The position numbers were made by a program, and so were the translations under genes. The notes beneath the pieces are model-generated. The model had not been told where the DNA came from and searched no databases. It saw only the letters and a list, made by a program, of their open reading frames with translations. Below, piece by piece: positions 1 through 11,160 of a DNA stretch of 64,000 bases. The stretch is from Takakia lepidozioides (Eukaryota; Streptophyta; Takakiopsida; Takakiales; Takakiaceae): contig CM060732.1 in assembly GCA_030704615.1 (NCBI GenBank), positions 50,759,053-50,823,052 of the forward strand. Reading direction: 5' to 3'. How positions within the stretch are numbered: position 1 is the stretch's first letter; each line of letters starts with the position of its first letter.

Positions 1-126
1 GGACTCGCCTCCTATTACCGGAAGTATGTGAGAAATTTTGCCAAGATCGCGGGGCCGCTGTCAGACCTTCTGTGTAAATCCAAAGTCTAGGTATGAAACA
101 CCTTTTGTGACCAAGCTTTTGCCGAG
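1..126 (+). pseudogene. RT C-terminal tail of the chromovirus, with two nonsense codons
   Basis: Frame 1 reads GLASYYRKYVRNFAKIAGPL, the conserved end of Ty3 reverse transcriptase. It continues in the same frame into the open RNase H-integrase ORF, but passes a TAG and a TGA at about 88-96. Family members usually have a tryptophan-containing segment here before the QAFAELK motif. Both stops can be explained as TGG to TAG or TGA, that is G-to-A changes. The polyprotein is therefore cut between RT and RNase H, and the copy is not autonomous as it stands. Confidence 0.7.
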
Positions 127-1995
127 TTGAAGCAGCGGATGGCGGAAGCTCCAGTCCTCAAAATCCCAGAGTTCGACTGTCCATTTGAGATTCATACGGA
201 TGCGTCGGACTTCGCAATTGGGGGTGTACTCATGCAGGATGGACGTCCAGTGGCTTATGAAAATAAAAAACTGAATGAAGTGGAGCGACGGTGGCCTCCG
301 CACGAGAAAGAAATGAAGGCGGTGGTGCATTGCCTTGAGCTTTGGCGCCACTATGTTGGTTCCAACCCGGTAAAGGTGTTCATAGACAATGTCACGGTGA
401 AGTATTTTGCCACGCAGCCTAAGTTGTCCCCAAAACAACTTAGGTGGCAAGACACTTTGGTGGTATTCGACGTGGATATCCAGTACAAACCGGGACGGGA
501 CAATGTGGTGGCCGATGCTTTAAGTAGAAAGCAGCAGCTCATGTTGGTAAGCGAGACGGCGCTCCAAAGGAAGATCCGGAAGGCTTACCGGAAGGATGAG
601 ATGGCGAAGTCCATGATGCGGGACTTGAGGATGGGGGTTAAATCACAGTTCCACTTGCACAATGGACTGCTCCGGTACAAGCAAAAGCGCCTCTACGTGC
701 CGAAGGTAGGGATCAGAGATAGTCTCCTGAGAGAATGTCATGATGGCCCGCTTGCGGGCCACGGCGGAACCAAGCGCACCTCGGCACTCTTGAAGAAAGA
801 GTATTTCTGGCCCAAGCTAAGGGAGGAGGCCGAGGAGTATGTCAAGACATGCACCACATGCCAACAAAACCGTAGTGAGTACAAAAAGCAAGTGGGGCTG
901 TTACAACCCTTGCCGATTCCAGAGGGGTCTTGGGAAAGTGTCTCGATGGATTTCATGACTGCTATGCCGCTATCAAAAGGATTCGATGCAATCATGGTGG
1001 TGGTGGATAGATTCAGTAAAATGGGTCATTTCATCCTCACCAAGGAGACGGCAACGGCGCAAGAGACGGGGCGACTTTACTTCGCCCACGTCTTCAAGCA
1101 TCATGGACTCCCGAAGGATATTGTCTTGGACTGCAATCCAAAGTTTACAAGTAAGTTTTGGAGGGCACTTTGGAAGAAAATGGGGACGAGGCTCAAGATG
1201 AGCACCGCCTTCCGACCTACGACGGACGGCCAAACAGAAAGGGTGAATTCCGTGGTGAAGCAGATCTTGCGGAATTACGTGTCGGCAGACCAATCGGACT
1301 GGGTAGAGCACTTGGATGCGGCAGAGTTCTGTTATAATAACACAAAACACTCCGCAACGGGAGTTTCCCCTTTCGTATTGGTCTATGGAAAAAGTTGGGC
1401 CGCCCAAGACGTTGAGGAACCGGGAGCAGCAGCGGTGCTGAAAAAACGCGAGCGTTTGTTGAAGCTCGCAAAGTACAACATTGCCAAAGCTAGGAAACGG
1501 TATGAACGGCAGGCAAATCGGAAGCGGAGAGAAGTTAAGTTTGAGGCAGGCACGGAGATCTGGTTGAACATCAAGAATTTCCGACTACCTCCGGAAGTGA
1601 GTCCGAAGTTCGTACCTCCGTATGCGGGTCCCTTTCGCATCCGGAAAGTTATGAATGAGGATGTATATGAATTGGAGCTGCCGGCAAACAGCAAGGTGCA
1701 TCCGGTATTCCACGTCTCCATTTTGAAGCCTTACTTCAAATATGAAGCGCGTCCGAATCGGCATCAAGTGTTGCGTCCGCCACCTTTGCTGTTGGATGAT
1801 GATAATGAACCTGAGTACGAGGTGGAGGTAGTGCTTAAGTCGAGGAGGTTCAAGAATCGAGAAACGGAGTATCTCGTGAAATGGAAGGGCTATCATCATG
1901 TGGAGGCATCTTGGGTGCGTGCCTCAGAAATGGGGAACGCATCCGAGGCGGTTGCAACTTTCGAAGGACGACCTCAAAAGCGGAAGAAATGTTGA
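127..1995 (+). CDS. Chromovirus pol 3' ORF: RNase H, integrase, chromodomain
   Basis: This is a 622-residue open frame. RNase H spans about residues 15-134, with acidic residues in HTDAS (D25), EKEM, FIDN (D87) and VVADALSR (D130). The integrase zinc-binding region is at about 200-250 (HDGPLAGHGG, then CTTC). The catalytic core has D275, D335 and E371, so the spacing D,D(35)E is intact; the second Asp sits in LDCN rather than the usual SDRD. A chromodomain at about 560-615 contains YLVKWKGY and SWVRASEM. The methionine at 127 is only the first ATG after two nonsense codons; the natural protein is a Gag-Pol polyprotein beginning upstream of the window. The ORF ends in a short basic tail (QKRKKC). 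Confidence 0.85.
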   Translation: MKQRMAEAPVLKIPEFDCPFEIHTDASDFAIGGVLMQDGRPVAYENKKLNEVERRWPPHEKEMKAVVHCLELWRHYVGSNPVKVFIDNVTVKYFATQPKLSPKQLRWQDTLVVFDVDIQYKPGRDNVVADALSRKQQLMLVSETALQRKIRKAYRKDEMAKSMMRDLRMGVKSQFHLHNGLLRYKQKRLYVPKVGIRDSLLRECHDGPLAGHGGTKRTSALLKKEYFWPKLREEAEEYVKTCTTCQQNRSEYKKQVGLLQPLPIPEGSWESVSMDFMTAMPLSKGFDAIMVVVDRFSKMGHFILTKETATAQETGRLYFAHVFKHHGLPKDIVLDCNPKFTSKFWRALWKKMGTRLKMSTAFRPTTDGQTERVNSVVKQILRNYVSADQSDWVEHLDAAEFCYNNTKHSATGVSPFVLVYGKSWAAQDVEEPGAAAVLKKRERLLKLAKYNIAKARKRYERQANRKRREVKFEAGTEIWLNIKNFRLPPEVSPKFVPPYAGPFRIRKVMNEDVYELELPANSKVHPVFHVSILKPYFKYEARPNRHQVLRPPPLLLDDDNEPEYEVEVVLKSRRFKNRETEYLVKWKGYHHVEASWVRASEMGNASEAVATFEGRPQKRKKC

Positions 1996-2018
1996 TGGGG
2001 ACATCAACCTTGGATCGT

Positions 2019-2030
2019 GGGGGGAGGAAA
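2019..2030 (+). other. Polypurine tract
   Basis: A 12-base all-purine run (GGGGGGAGGAAA) lies 24 bases after the pol stop and directly before a TG dinucleotide. This is the expected position of the plus-strand primer site of an LTR retrotransposon. Confidence 0.55.
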
Positions 2031-3650
2031 TGCATGCTTAGCCCGGCTTAGCTAGCTCAGGAATCCGATTGCAAAAACTTGTATTGTACAAATTTTGTTA
2101 TAAATGAATTGGTTTCCAAATGTTGTGAGTCCTATTTTGTTTGGAATGGTGATGCATGGTATGGTTGGCTAGTGTGTAGAATGCATGCTAGCTTACAAAA
2201 GTGGGAGAGGTAAATTGGATTAATCGTGTGTTTGCGTAGTGCCGAAATTGGGTGATTCTCATCTAAGGGGCAAGGAAACTTGCGCCTTCCTTGGGAGTTC
2301 ACGTGCTAGTGCACACCTGGCGCGTGCGCGTATTATAACTGCGCTACCGAGGGGGTTGCTTTGTAGTGCGGGCTAACGTGGAAGCTACGTGCTTCTGTTC
2401 ACGTACTATAATCGTGTAGCCTCGGGACAAAGTCGTAGTGCGGCTTCGACGTGTTCCCGTACCTTAGGCCAACATTCTAAGGCGGACCAAATTGTAGTGA
2501 TTGGGGAGCATGGTTAGTTCAAGGTTATCTTCCTAGTCAAAAAAAGGTTCAAGGTGAACCCTTGCTCAAGGTAATGCCAAAAGCGGCATCATGAGCGGTC
2601 GCAAGCAATGTTGTTGCAGTAAGGGCGATTCGATCCTCGTGGAGGATCGTTCCTTGACCTTAGAGTAGACCAAGAAGAGTGCACTGGGAGGAGCTTGAGA
2701 GGCTCCACCCTTGGCCGGGACTTGGAGGAAGTCGGCCGAACTAGCTAGTAGAGAGTAGAGTCAAGTGGGGGTTTGGTTCTTTGCCATGGGACGCCATGGT
2801 ACGGAAACAAACTCCTTGATGTGGGACGCCACAACTTGGATGTTCGTTTCTACAAAATGGACAAGTCGATGAGGACATCGATTCCCTGTTGGTAGGGGTG
2901 TGTGTCGCGGCCCTTTGCCTTGAGGGCAGGGGGTCGGGACACGAGAGGGGCTGCCCCTGTGGTGGGGGCAGTGGCAACTATAGATGCGGGGGCTAAAGCA
3001 CCCTTGAGTGCCCAAGGCACTCAAGGAGGCGGAGGCGCTCACTAGGTGGAGCCCCGCACACCGGGTTGCGGTGGGGTTGGCTCCACAAGGGGGTGGTGGT
3101 AGCTTAGTGGGACGTAGTGGGGGTGGCATAGGACTCACCATGGGGCGGAGACCTTGTGGTGGGAGTCGTGGGGAGTCTTGGGACTCATCACGGCCCAATG
3201 GGGCCGTGGTGGGTGGGCCAAGACTCACCGCGACTCATCACCGGGAATCGAGGGTCTTCGTGGTGGTTCGCCATAAAATGGCATGGTTGTTTGTGAAACC
3301 CCCGCGGACAGTCACAGAAGTATATATAGGGAGTAGTAACCCCGAGAACGGTGCAAGCCCGTTGGTGACCAAAAACTAGTGAGTAAGCGAGCGAGCCGGA
3401 AAGCGACCAAGGAGTGGGGAGCTATTCCGGACTGCCATCTACCAAAGGGAATTTCCACTAGGCCCAAATTGGTGGAGGGTCTGTTGGGGGAGTAAAGGGG
3501 GACCGTTATGTCCCGGTGAGCAGCCGAAGCTCCGAGTTGGCCCGGCGGCCAGTTTGGGAGTTAGGCACGCGTATCAAAGCGAGTAACTATGACTTGAAGG
3601 GGAGCTTGCTGAAGTAAGGTGCGCGACAAAATAGGTCACCAGAGCAATCA
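2031..3650 (+). repeat. Probable 3' LTR of the chromovirus (end approximate)
   Basis: The stretch starts with TG right after the polypurine tract and has no convincing coding content. It contains a TATA box at 3321-3329 and ends near CAATCA at 3650, where LINE-coding sequence takes over. About 1.6 kb is plausible for a plant Ty3 LTR. Without the 5' LTR in view, neither end is proven. Confidence 0.4.
3321..3329 (+). promoter_or_regulatory. TATA box in the presumed LTR
   Basis: TATATATAG lies about 330 bases before the presumed LTR end. This spacing suits a U3 promoter driving retrotransposon RNA. It is supported only by the motif and its position. Confidence 0.4.
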
Positions 3651-5710
3651 AGCACACAAGCAGCCCCTGGAGCAAACTGGTGCAACCCTATCTGATGGGC
3701 TCAATACCCAGGGACGGAACACTAGAGCAAGTCTGGGCTCTTGTGCATGGAAAACCATTTGGAAGGCATGGCAGGCAATGAAAGGGTGGCTCACTCTGAG
3801 AATGCCAGCAACTACCCATGAATGTCTAAGACAGCTGTTCCCAAAGTGCAATATGGAGTCTGCTGTGCTCATTGACCAAGCCCCACGGTGGGCTTTCTGG
3901 GAAAATCATGGGTTTACCCACATAGCCAATACCAGAGCAAACAATCAGTTATTGTCTGAAGTTGAGGTAACCATGATTGTGGGATCAAGAAGAGCTAAGG
4001 CTTGGGGCTATATTGTATCAAACATACCAGGTTACATGCTTCCTCTGTTGGATATGTCAAACCCCAGTGTCAGTATCCCAGCATGGATGGCTTCCTTCAA
4101 TGAAAACCCCCTGCTCGTGATTTCTGGTGCTGGCTTTCAGAGATGGATTGGCCTTTGGTCTAAAATTCCAAGCTAACTGCATTGAAGGCAACCTTCTATA
4201 TCGGGGCTCTACGGAGACTGATAAAAAACACCTGGTTCCTATAAGGGTTTTGGATGCCAAAGGTGTTTGCAACCGGACACCCCCCAGGGGCAAGAGGTTG
4301 AATGGGCAATACACAATGCTTTTGTATGGTTCCTTAAATGCCCATTGGCGGATCTGCAATTTGACCCGGGGGAGTGGAAGTGGATGGATAAAAAACACTC
4401 CCCCTTCTTCGCTTACACGGTCAAATTGGGGTACGACCTCCTCAACCCTACGAGATCCTTTCTTGCCAGGTGGTGCACTAAGTGGCCGAATCACCAGCTA
4501 TCTCAATCTGATTGGAACAGGATCTGGAAAGATATTTGGAGGAAAGACCGTCCTACGAAAGTATCCGGTTTTCTGTGGAGACTGACGCACAGGATTCTGC
4601 CTGTCAGATTTAAAACCCGTGAAGACCAACCCCTTTGCTATATCTGCAATTCGGAGCCAGAGACGATTGAGCACTCCCTCCTCTTTTCCAATATGTCTAG
4701 GGGTGTCTAGCGGATTGTTCTCTCCTTCTACTCCATTTGGACTCCCCTCCCTCCCCCCCCTCCTCCTCTACTGCTGCTTCTCAATTACATGGCTACAGGA
4801 TCTCAGTTCTCCTGCCCCGTGTGGGCCACCCTCATAGCACTAACACTATGGAATTTGTGGAAAATGCATTGTGCTTGGGTGTATGAGGGGAAACCCCCTA
4901 GTGGCAGATCTGTACTATTTTGTACATATCAAGACCTGCTAACTGAGGAAATGAAGGCTTTTGAAATTGTGTGTGCAGCTCTTCCTAGAACTTCAGAACA
5001 GCGGGGGAGGCAGCTGCTTCAAGCTTTCAAACACATCTGGGGCAAAAACAACATGCTCGGAACCAGTGTTACCAACACAAAATTTACCTAGAATGTCGGC
5101 ATCCCCCCACAATCGGAAGTCCCCTGGTGAGGGGGATTATACGGAGTTCAACTGGCGCCACAAGAAACCTAGAGACAACAAATCAAGGACTCAGCTCAAA
5201 TTCTGATACCTCTCCTCTATTTGAAGATCTCTATGGGACACTGTGGTTCATCGTCACATCATTCCAGCAGCAATCACCAAGCACCTTGAAGGCCTGACGT
5301 CTTTAAGGCCTAACTACACTCCTAGGGCCTGCATCTGCTTCAGCTCCAGCCTCTGCTCCAGCTCGCCTCTCTGTCTGCGCACTTTCTCATAGACTTATCT
5401 CTCTTGTTCTTTAGTGTTAGCAGTAGTTTTCACTCGACCTTCTGGCCTTGCTGCTGTTTTCTTAGGTAGTCCAGAGACATCTTGGACTCCTTTTGCCCTT
5501 CTGTACTTCACTCTCTCCCACTGTTCCTCAACTTGCCTCCCCCTGCTCCCTTACTTGCTCAGTAGCTTGTTCGCTAAGGTTTCGAGGTAGTTCCCCCTCT
5601 ATTACCCTTCACGGCCTCCCTAATGGTTATTTTTTCCACTTCTGTTAACTCTTCCTTATTAATTTGATCAAAAGGCCTCTGTTCCCTTTCCTCTAAAAAA
5701 AAAAAACAAA
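3651..5710 (+). mobile_element. LINE (non-LTR retrotransposon), 5'-truncated copy 1
   Basis: Broken frames encode the C-terminal part of a plant L1-type ORF2. A segment with SLGSCAWKTIWKAW is followed by an RT-associated zinc-binding domain (DWNRIWKDIWR, KVSGFLWRLTHRILPV, CYICNSEPETIEHSLL). Near the C-terminus is FNWRHKK. Frames change at about 4170, 4270 and 4700, so it is dead. A poly-A run at about 5696-5708 marks the 3' end, as expected for target-primed reverse transcription. The sequence is related to the LINE at 24.7-26.9 kb: SLGSRAWQSIWKAW there aligns with SLGSCAWKTIWKAW here. It abuts the chromovirus LTR. Confidence 0.75.
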
Positions 5711-5994
5711 CAAATTCAGATGGTGGAGGCCCCAAAATTGTTGGCCAAATTGGAATGCCAACGGTCATTGTGAGCATGCCTACATGGAGAGTACACTGGC
5801 CAAAAATCAAACAAGCCTAAAACGGCGATGGGCTCTCTTGCTTTGGCAAAACATAAGCGGAAGGTGAGAGTAAGGGGCATGACTCGGCACAACACACCAA
5901 TCGGAGCGTTGACACAGTGTAAGGTCCTTTGACCACATTTTCTCCATTGACTTCAACATGATGCAATGTCTCTCTCTACAAGAGAGCCAACAAA

Positions 5995-6490
5995 TTGGAG
6001 TAAAAATGGTGCTAAGATGGAGGATTTCCTGCTTTTCCCGGCCAACTTCAACTCATGCATATGGTTGCCGGATTTGCCACTGAATCCGGCAACGCATTCC
6101 GGGCCACGTCATTCACTCCCTCGTGTTTGCAGGGCCACGTCACTCAAACCGCCATCATGAAAGGGTGAACAGGCACCCATGCCTCATCACCCCCACATGG
6201 CCCCTGCTACAAAACCCCGCCAGATTTTCCATAGGCTCCTGCCACGTCGCCAGTCAACCTACGTCCCAATCCACCCAAAAGTGCAGACCCCCATGGCAAT
6301 AAGCGCTGACGGCACAAAAATAACTTTTTCCTAGCGCAATCAACTCGTGCGTTAGAGGACATTGCGGCCTACCTTTTTCATTCAAAGTGGCCTTTCATCC
6401 GAGTTCATCCGGCGAAGCTACGCCTGGATGAAAGCGTGATGCAGCGACAAAGCGACCCGATTCGGGTTGCTTCGTTGTTTAGGGGTTAAG
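5995..6490 (-). repeat. Diverged dispersed repeat, copy A
   Basis: Read on the minus strand, this stretch matches 33171-33650 on the plus strand. Both start TTAACCCCTAAAC, carry the palindrome-like CCCGAATCGGG, continue through TTTCATCC and TTTTG(T/C)AGC, and share GACGTGGCCCGGAA and TCCGGCAACCA in the same order. It has no coding content. It is probably a non-autonomous transposon or part of a larger element of unknown class. Confidence 0.6.
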
Positions 6491-7559
6491 ATACTAATTT
6501 AGTAGGGACCAATGTTGGTGTGTGCAAAGGCCTCATGACCAAGACCAAGAAAACTGAAAATAAGGTGTATCACCTTCCATCGCCTTCATCTTCCCCCTTG
6601 TACATTCCCCCTTGGACATTCGAAGATTGACTCTAAGAGCATCTCCACGGTGCCAATGTGTGGTTTTTGCTACCACATTATCAGCTTGTTGCTTAAAGTC
6701 CTACCGTCTAGGTACCGTCTCATGTCATTTGTTTTTGTAATTGGTAAATGAGATAGGTCCGGAGACGTTATCCAAAGGAAAAAGATACCTCTGTTGGGCA
6801 TTTCAACAACAATGGCTTTTTCAAAATATCAAAGGGCCAACAATTTGTACACCGCATCGTTGTGAGCCTCCTTTATAAACAGCTTGTCTTTTACTTGTAT
6901 CAATTTGTTTCAACATTTCAAGGGTTTTTCAATCTAGTTGTATCATAATTGAATGAGAACAATCCTATAGGTTTGATGTCCGTGCTATAAGGAACTTGGT
7001 GCCCCCTCCAATGTCGCAATGGGGAGTTTCATTCAAGGCGAGTCTCTCTTTTACCCTCTAAGCTTTCTATTTGTAATTTTCTCTTGTGCTCTTTTGGATC
7101 TGTTGTTCTACAGTTCAAGGGGGGTCTCTGACAAAATAAATTTTCTTCTTCTACATATAATACAATTATGCTTTTATTTTCATGTTTTGTGCCTACGCTG
7201 CTAGTGCTATGTCTTGCATGTCTAATTGCAATAGCAGCTAGCTCACCACCTTGCACACTTCACACAAAAGTTCACACAACTTCTGATGTTCATACACTCT
7301 TTGTCTTCTGACCAGTTGTTACAAATAAGGTCCCATGCCAGGGAAGAGAGGCCCAACTGTCTCTTGTGATTAACCCAGTGATAACTTTTCAAGAATTATA
7401 GGCTAGAGTTTAGGTCCACATCTCACCTAGTTAGAGCAACCAACTGGGTTTGATTTCAACTTTTAGCAATTTGCACCTTATGTTGCACGAATATCAATTT
7501 GTTCTTTGTAAAAAACCAAATCCGTGGATTTCAATGTGATCTCCACCGAAAACGAACTC
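6491..7559. other. Non-coding stretch, nothing recognised
   Basis: This AT-rich sequence has no ORF of interest. A tRNA-like string at about 7430-7465 (TAGTTAGAGC followed by GGGTTTGATTTC) may be a decayed SINE head. Nothing else stands out. Confidence 0.5.
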
Positions 7560-8500
7560 AAACATGAATCCGCAAGACTAATTGTTCATTTCAAAAAACA
7601 AATTTAATTAGAGTAGAACACGTCTTAAATTCTTCTTCCTACTTGATTTGCATATTTGCCACCTTCTTCCTGGAATCTTTGGCGAAGTGATATGTTTTCT
7701 TATGATAAAAGTATTTCATTTTTTTCTTCAAAGAACTTGACAAGCATATGACTCATGATGAACTACTTATAAGACTCATAGTACTAATCTTGTTTCCGTC
7801 CAACAAACATTTCTTTCAAAGTTTGTCTATCTTCCAAAAAATAGTGCAATAATCTCAATTATTGTTCAAATGCATAAGTTCATGCACCTAATTTTGTCTT
7901 GACATGCAACAAAATACCAATTACCCTTCCAAGGATAAGACATTGTTGACTGTTAAGAGAAACAACCAAACCGTTATAAGACTTTGGTAGACTGCCTAAT
8001 AAAATAATTTCTTGATTAGATGATTCATCAAACATTAGAAACCCTACTTTTGCTAGCTGATCATCTACCGACGTCCTAAATTTTATTAATATGCAAATAG
8101 AATGTTAAGGGACAACTTGTTGTAACCACTACACAATGACTCAGATATATTATGATGCTTCATCTAGTCTTAACATAGACATGTTGAGTGGAATTGTTTT
8201 TCCTTCTACATGTACAAGTTTTTTTTTTCTCCATCTGAGCATGCAATAATGGTGGAGATAGCTTGCAACACATCTTCATCATTCTATGAATCCCGATAGA
8301 TTCTCGGTGATCAAATAAGCTACAATTATAGCAACAAAGAAAAGAGCTTAAATAGTTGGCTTAGGTAAGGAGAATCCTACCACCTTCTTCCTTCTATATC
8401 TTCTAGATTATTCATAGAAGCGTCATTCATGATTGCTTAACAAAATAATCTTTCATTATTTTCATTCTTCGTCTAGCTTCCAAAAGTTGGCCTTCCACAA
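7560..8500 (-). mobile_element. Decayed Ty1/copia gag
   Basis: On the minus strand the frame at about 8010-7880 reads LLGSLPKSYNGLVVSLNSQQ, the typical 'SLP-SY-L' block of copia Gag. Further on, at about 7715-7640, YFYHKKTYHFAKDSRKK corresponds to the CCHC zinc knuckle region. All three cysteine positions are replaced (Y, H and S) and only the histidine remains. Stops and frame changes lie between the blocks. Upstream, at about 8470, FWKLDEE may be the N-terminal Gag motif. No protease, integrase or RT is recognisable and no LTRs were found. Confidence 0.5.
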
Positions 8501-9332
8501 GCAACTTCCACCAACAGTCTTCCAAAAGTGTTCTCAAGATCCATTTTCCCAACATAGCATTACTATTGATCTAGGTTGTAGGGTTTAGTAATATTGGACA
8601 AGACTTCTTTCCTTTTTCTTTTAATTGAGACAAATATGAGACCAAGAAATTGTAAATGTGGTTGATTGGGCAGGTGATTTAGCTACCATATGAATTCAAG
8701 ACATTTATCTATTTATTTCCTATATGTGTGGAGGGTTGGGACTTGGGACTCCAAACTCTCTTCAAATCATCCCAACCATTGACATTAGGGATGTTGCCCT
8801 TCCTTTGAGTGTTGAGGCACACACGTGCTGGCTGTTGGTCTCTTCTCTTACACGTCTATCACAATTGTCATACTAACTAAGAAGGCTCATTATAGCGACC
8901 CATGGAGCTTGCAAAACATGGAACAATTAGCAAATTGACATGTGAACCATAGTACTTGCAGTAGCCCCAACACACCACATCTGTTTTTATCCAACATGCC
9001 TGACTCATGGCGTGAGGCTATGGATACATGGCAAAATATAGGTGTTTTATATTGGTGAGATCATGAAGGAGGGATGAGAAGGAATAGATCTCTTGTTTTC
9101 ATTTTGGGGTGTGCATGATGGACCTATCTTTCATTTATTTATTATCATCGTCAAAACTTACAATTACCATTATGTGAATGAAACCAAGGCAACTGAAGAA
9201 TGATTCTAGACCTAAGGCACATTAGGTCATCGCGTCTAGAAAGAAATATCTTTTGCAGCTAGATTTATATAAGTTCGTGTTGCAGAGACTATATCTACAA
9301 TATAACTTGAGAACTTAGCCTAACGAGCGAGC
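8501..9332. other. Non-coding stretch, nothing recognised
   Basis: AT-rich sequence between the copia remnant and the 3' end of dirigent gene 1. No conserved protein, repeat or RNA was recognised. Confidence 0.5.
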
Positions 9333-9875
9333 TCAATAAACATAACTTGGATAAAAGAGGTGAGATTCAACACTGAAGGTATAAGAATATGTATCCGTCT
9401 GGTTGTACGTCTTTATCAGTGCGTATCCCTGCGCCAATCTGAATTGCCCAGTTCCACCTACGACTGCAATTTCCCTCACAGGTTCTAGACCCTTATCATC
9501 ACCATGATATGCAATAGTTCCATTGTACTTGTCCGTGAAAACAGCAGTGAACAATTGATGTATCTGGGGCGGCATAAAAACAGTGTTCGAGTACTGGCCT
9601 TGGGCAGTTCCCAATTTTCTAGAAGTTTCGCTTGGCCCCTCAGTAATGAGGTCGTTGACGATCACAAGACTGCCCTGCTGCAATGTTTTGGTGTTCCCAC
9701 CAGGCCCGGCAACAATTACTGCCGTGTTGTTCTCAGCCTGCAACAGATTGTCATGCACGTAGAACGTTATAACCTCCTTTCTTGGATTCATCGGCTGTGA
9801 CTCGGTTGTTTGAAGTGATGCAAACAACATGAAGCATGCAAGGGCAATTATGCTGACAGACTTGAATTCCATCAT
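9333..9875 (-). CDS. Dirigent-like protein 1
   Basis: This is an intronless 180-residue ORF. An N-terminal signal peptide (about residues 1-26, hydrophobic SIIALACFMLFASL) predicts entry to the secretory pathway and the cell wall. The rest is one dirigent domain: ITFYVHDNLL, VIVAGPGG, LVIVNDLITEGPS, LGTAQGQY, FTAVFTDKYNGTIAYHG, then REIAVVGGTGQFRLAQGYA. Dirigent proteins direct stereospecific coupling of phenoxy radicals in lignan and lignin-type metabolism; the substrate here is unknown. The length is normal for the family. Sequons NNTA, NGTI and NQTD could be glycosylated. The mature part has no cysteine, unlike many seed-plant dirigents with a disulphide. It is closely related to the ORFs at 52.65 and 60.84 kb. 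The start matches the signal peptide; an MM pair begins the ORF. Confidence 0.9.
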   Translation of the reverse strand: MMEFKSVSIIALACFMLFASLQTTESQPMNPRKEVITFYVHDNLLQAENNTAVIVAGPGGNTKTLQQGSLVIVNDLITEGPSETSRKLGTAQGQYSNTVFMPPQIHQLFTAVFTDKYNGTIAYHGDDKGLEPVREIAVVGGTGQFRLAQGYALIKTYNQTDTYSYTFSVESHLFYPSYVY

Positions 9876-10151
9876 GATTCTTCACGGCTCAGATGTAGTA
9901 CTACACAAGAGTAAGAGTGACAGGGTGACTAGGTATTCCCTAGGTACTTGCCAGTACTTGTAATCTGATGTTGAGTCGCAATCAATTGCTAAGTTGTACC
10001 TCTTTTTGCTATGTTGCAAGTCTAGAGTCTATTTTCTGAAGTCTAACATGAGATTCGCAATGGAGGACGAGTGCGTCTTCCCAAGAGCTGATCGTGAAGA
10101 AGAAATTGTGTGTGTGTTTCAGATGCTTCAAATTGGAACAAAAGAAGAGAA

Positions 10152-10158
10152 TTTATAC
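10152..10158 (-). promoter_or_regulatory. Candidate TATA box of dirigent gene 1
   Basis: The minus strand reads CAGTATAAATTC about 280 bases before the dirigent ATG. This allows a 5' leader of about 250 bases. No other TATA-like element lies between it and the start codon. Confidence 0.4.
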
Positions 10159-10559
10159 TGCCGATGGGCGGTTGGTGGAACTACAGTGATCTACGCTGAA
10201 ATTTAAACAGTGGGCCCATTGACTGCGACACAAATCTACGCTCTGAAATCCTCACGTGTACGAGACCAAGATGAGGGTGTGGGCCGCATCTTTGAACCGA
10301 GTTTGGAGTTGCACAGAAGTCTATGCTCATGTGATAGTTCTCAAATTAGTTCAAGTGCACGTTTTATTTGTAGTCGTCAATCCACTCCACCGAGTATTGA
10401 ATACTGAGTCCAATAAAGGTCCCAAATTTTAAGGTCAAAAAAAGAGAGAGAAATGGAACTTCCAATGGGGAGGGAGGCCAGTGGGTGTTGGAATGGTTGA
10501 TATTTGAGACCATAGAGGAGAGCATTAAAGTAGGATAGGTGCGGAGGTGAGGCGGTGTA

Positions 10560-11160
10560 CTTGGATACATAGAAGATCTTGCACTTGGACTTAGATGACA
10601 CTGGACACTTGGGCCAACGGTACAGGGCAAGTTCCACTAAAGGGCTAGCTTGTGGAGCCCACCAAAATAAGGTTGAGGCAAAAGTCAAAGTCATGTAGAA
10701 AGGATTGAACCCTCATCCTCTTTCATATACTCTATCAGGTGGTCCTGGTGTAGCCTTCTAGAAGGAGGCCCCAGTGCCTCATTCTACTTCTTTGGAAAGC
10801 TCTAGAGAGAGGGACCATGTCAAGGCCCAATTTTTTTTTTCCATTAATTTATTGAGTAGTAATATATCTATTCATTATTGATATATCTCCCGTCGACTCC
10901 CAAGAAAGGCCACTTTGTGCCTTTGGCCCATGTATAAAAGAGTTGAAATCTAAGACCAAGTACAATTTCTTATGTAACCAATGCGTCTCCTATGTCGAGG
11001 CCCAAGTGCTACCTCTAGGGTTCTGCTGTTGGCCCAATGGTCCAATGTCATCTAAGTCCAAATGCATTTTTTTTCCCACAGAGCCTACGACCAGATTTGA
11101 ACCAGAGACCTTTCCGTTGATATCTCTCCTCTCGAGGCTCTAACCATTGTCCCAAGAATT
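10560..11160. repeat. tRNA-derived SINE-like repeats
   Basis: The phrase GGACTTAGATGACA followed by TTGGGCC occurs at 10587 (plus), at about 11060-11030 (minus) and again at 51480 (plus). On the minus strand, 11145-11090 reads like a tRNA head: box A-like TGGTTAGAGCCTC and box B GGTTCAAATC. A second minus-strand head with GGTTCAATCC lies at about 10745-10690. These are pol III-type internal promoter motifs typical of SINEs. Copies are diverged and partly rearranged, so ends are uncertain. The sequence between them is unassigned. Confidence 0.5.

Larger units (their letters stand above)
1..3650 (+). mobile_element. Ty3/gypsy chromovirus, 3' part (RT tail to 3' LTR)
   Basis: The window opens inside the pol gene of a Ty3-type LTR retrotransposon. 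The order seen is the RT C-terminus, RNase H, integrase with zinc-binding region and D,D,E core, chromodomain, polypurine tract, and a long non-coding stretch that fits a 3' LTR. This RT-RH-INT-chromodomain order defines the chromovirus branch of Ty3 elements, in which the chromodomain is thought to guide integration to heterochromatin. The 5' half lies outside the window, so LTR identity and target duplication cannot be checked. The right boundary is inferred from where LINE sequence begins. Confidence 0.85.

Noticed and set aside
3008-3379. Plus-strand 123-codon ORF in the presumed LTR
   Set aside because: Low-complexity G-rich translation with no family resemblance, inside LTR-like DNA.
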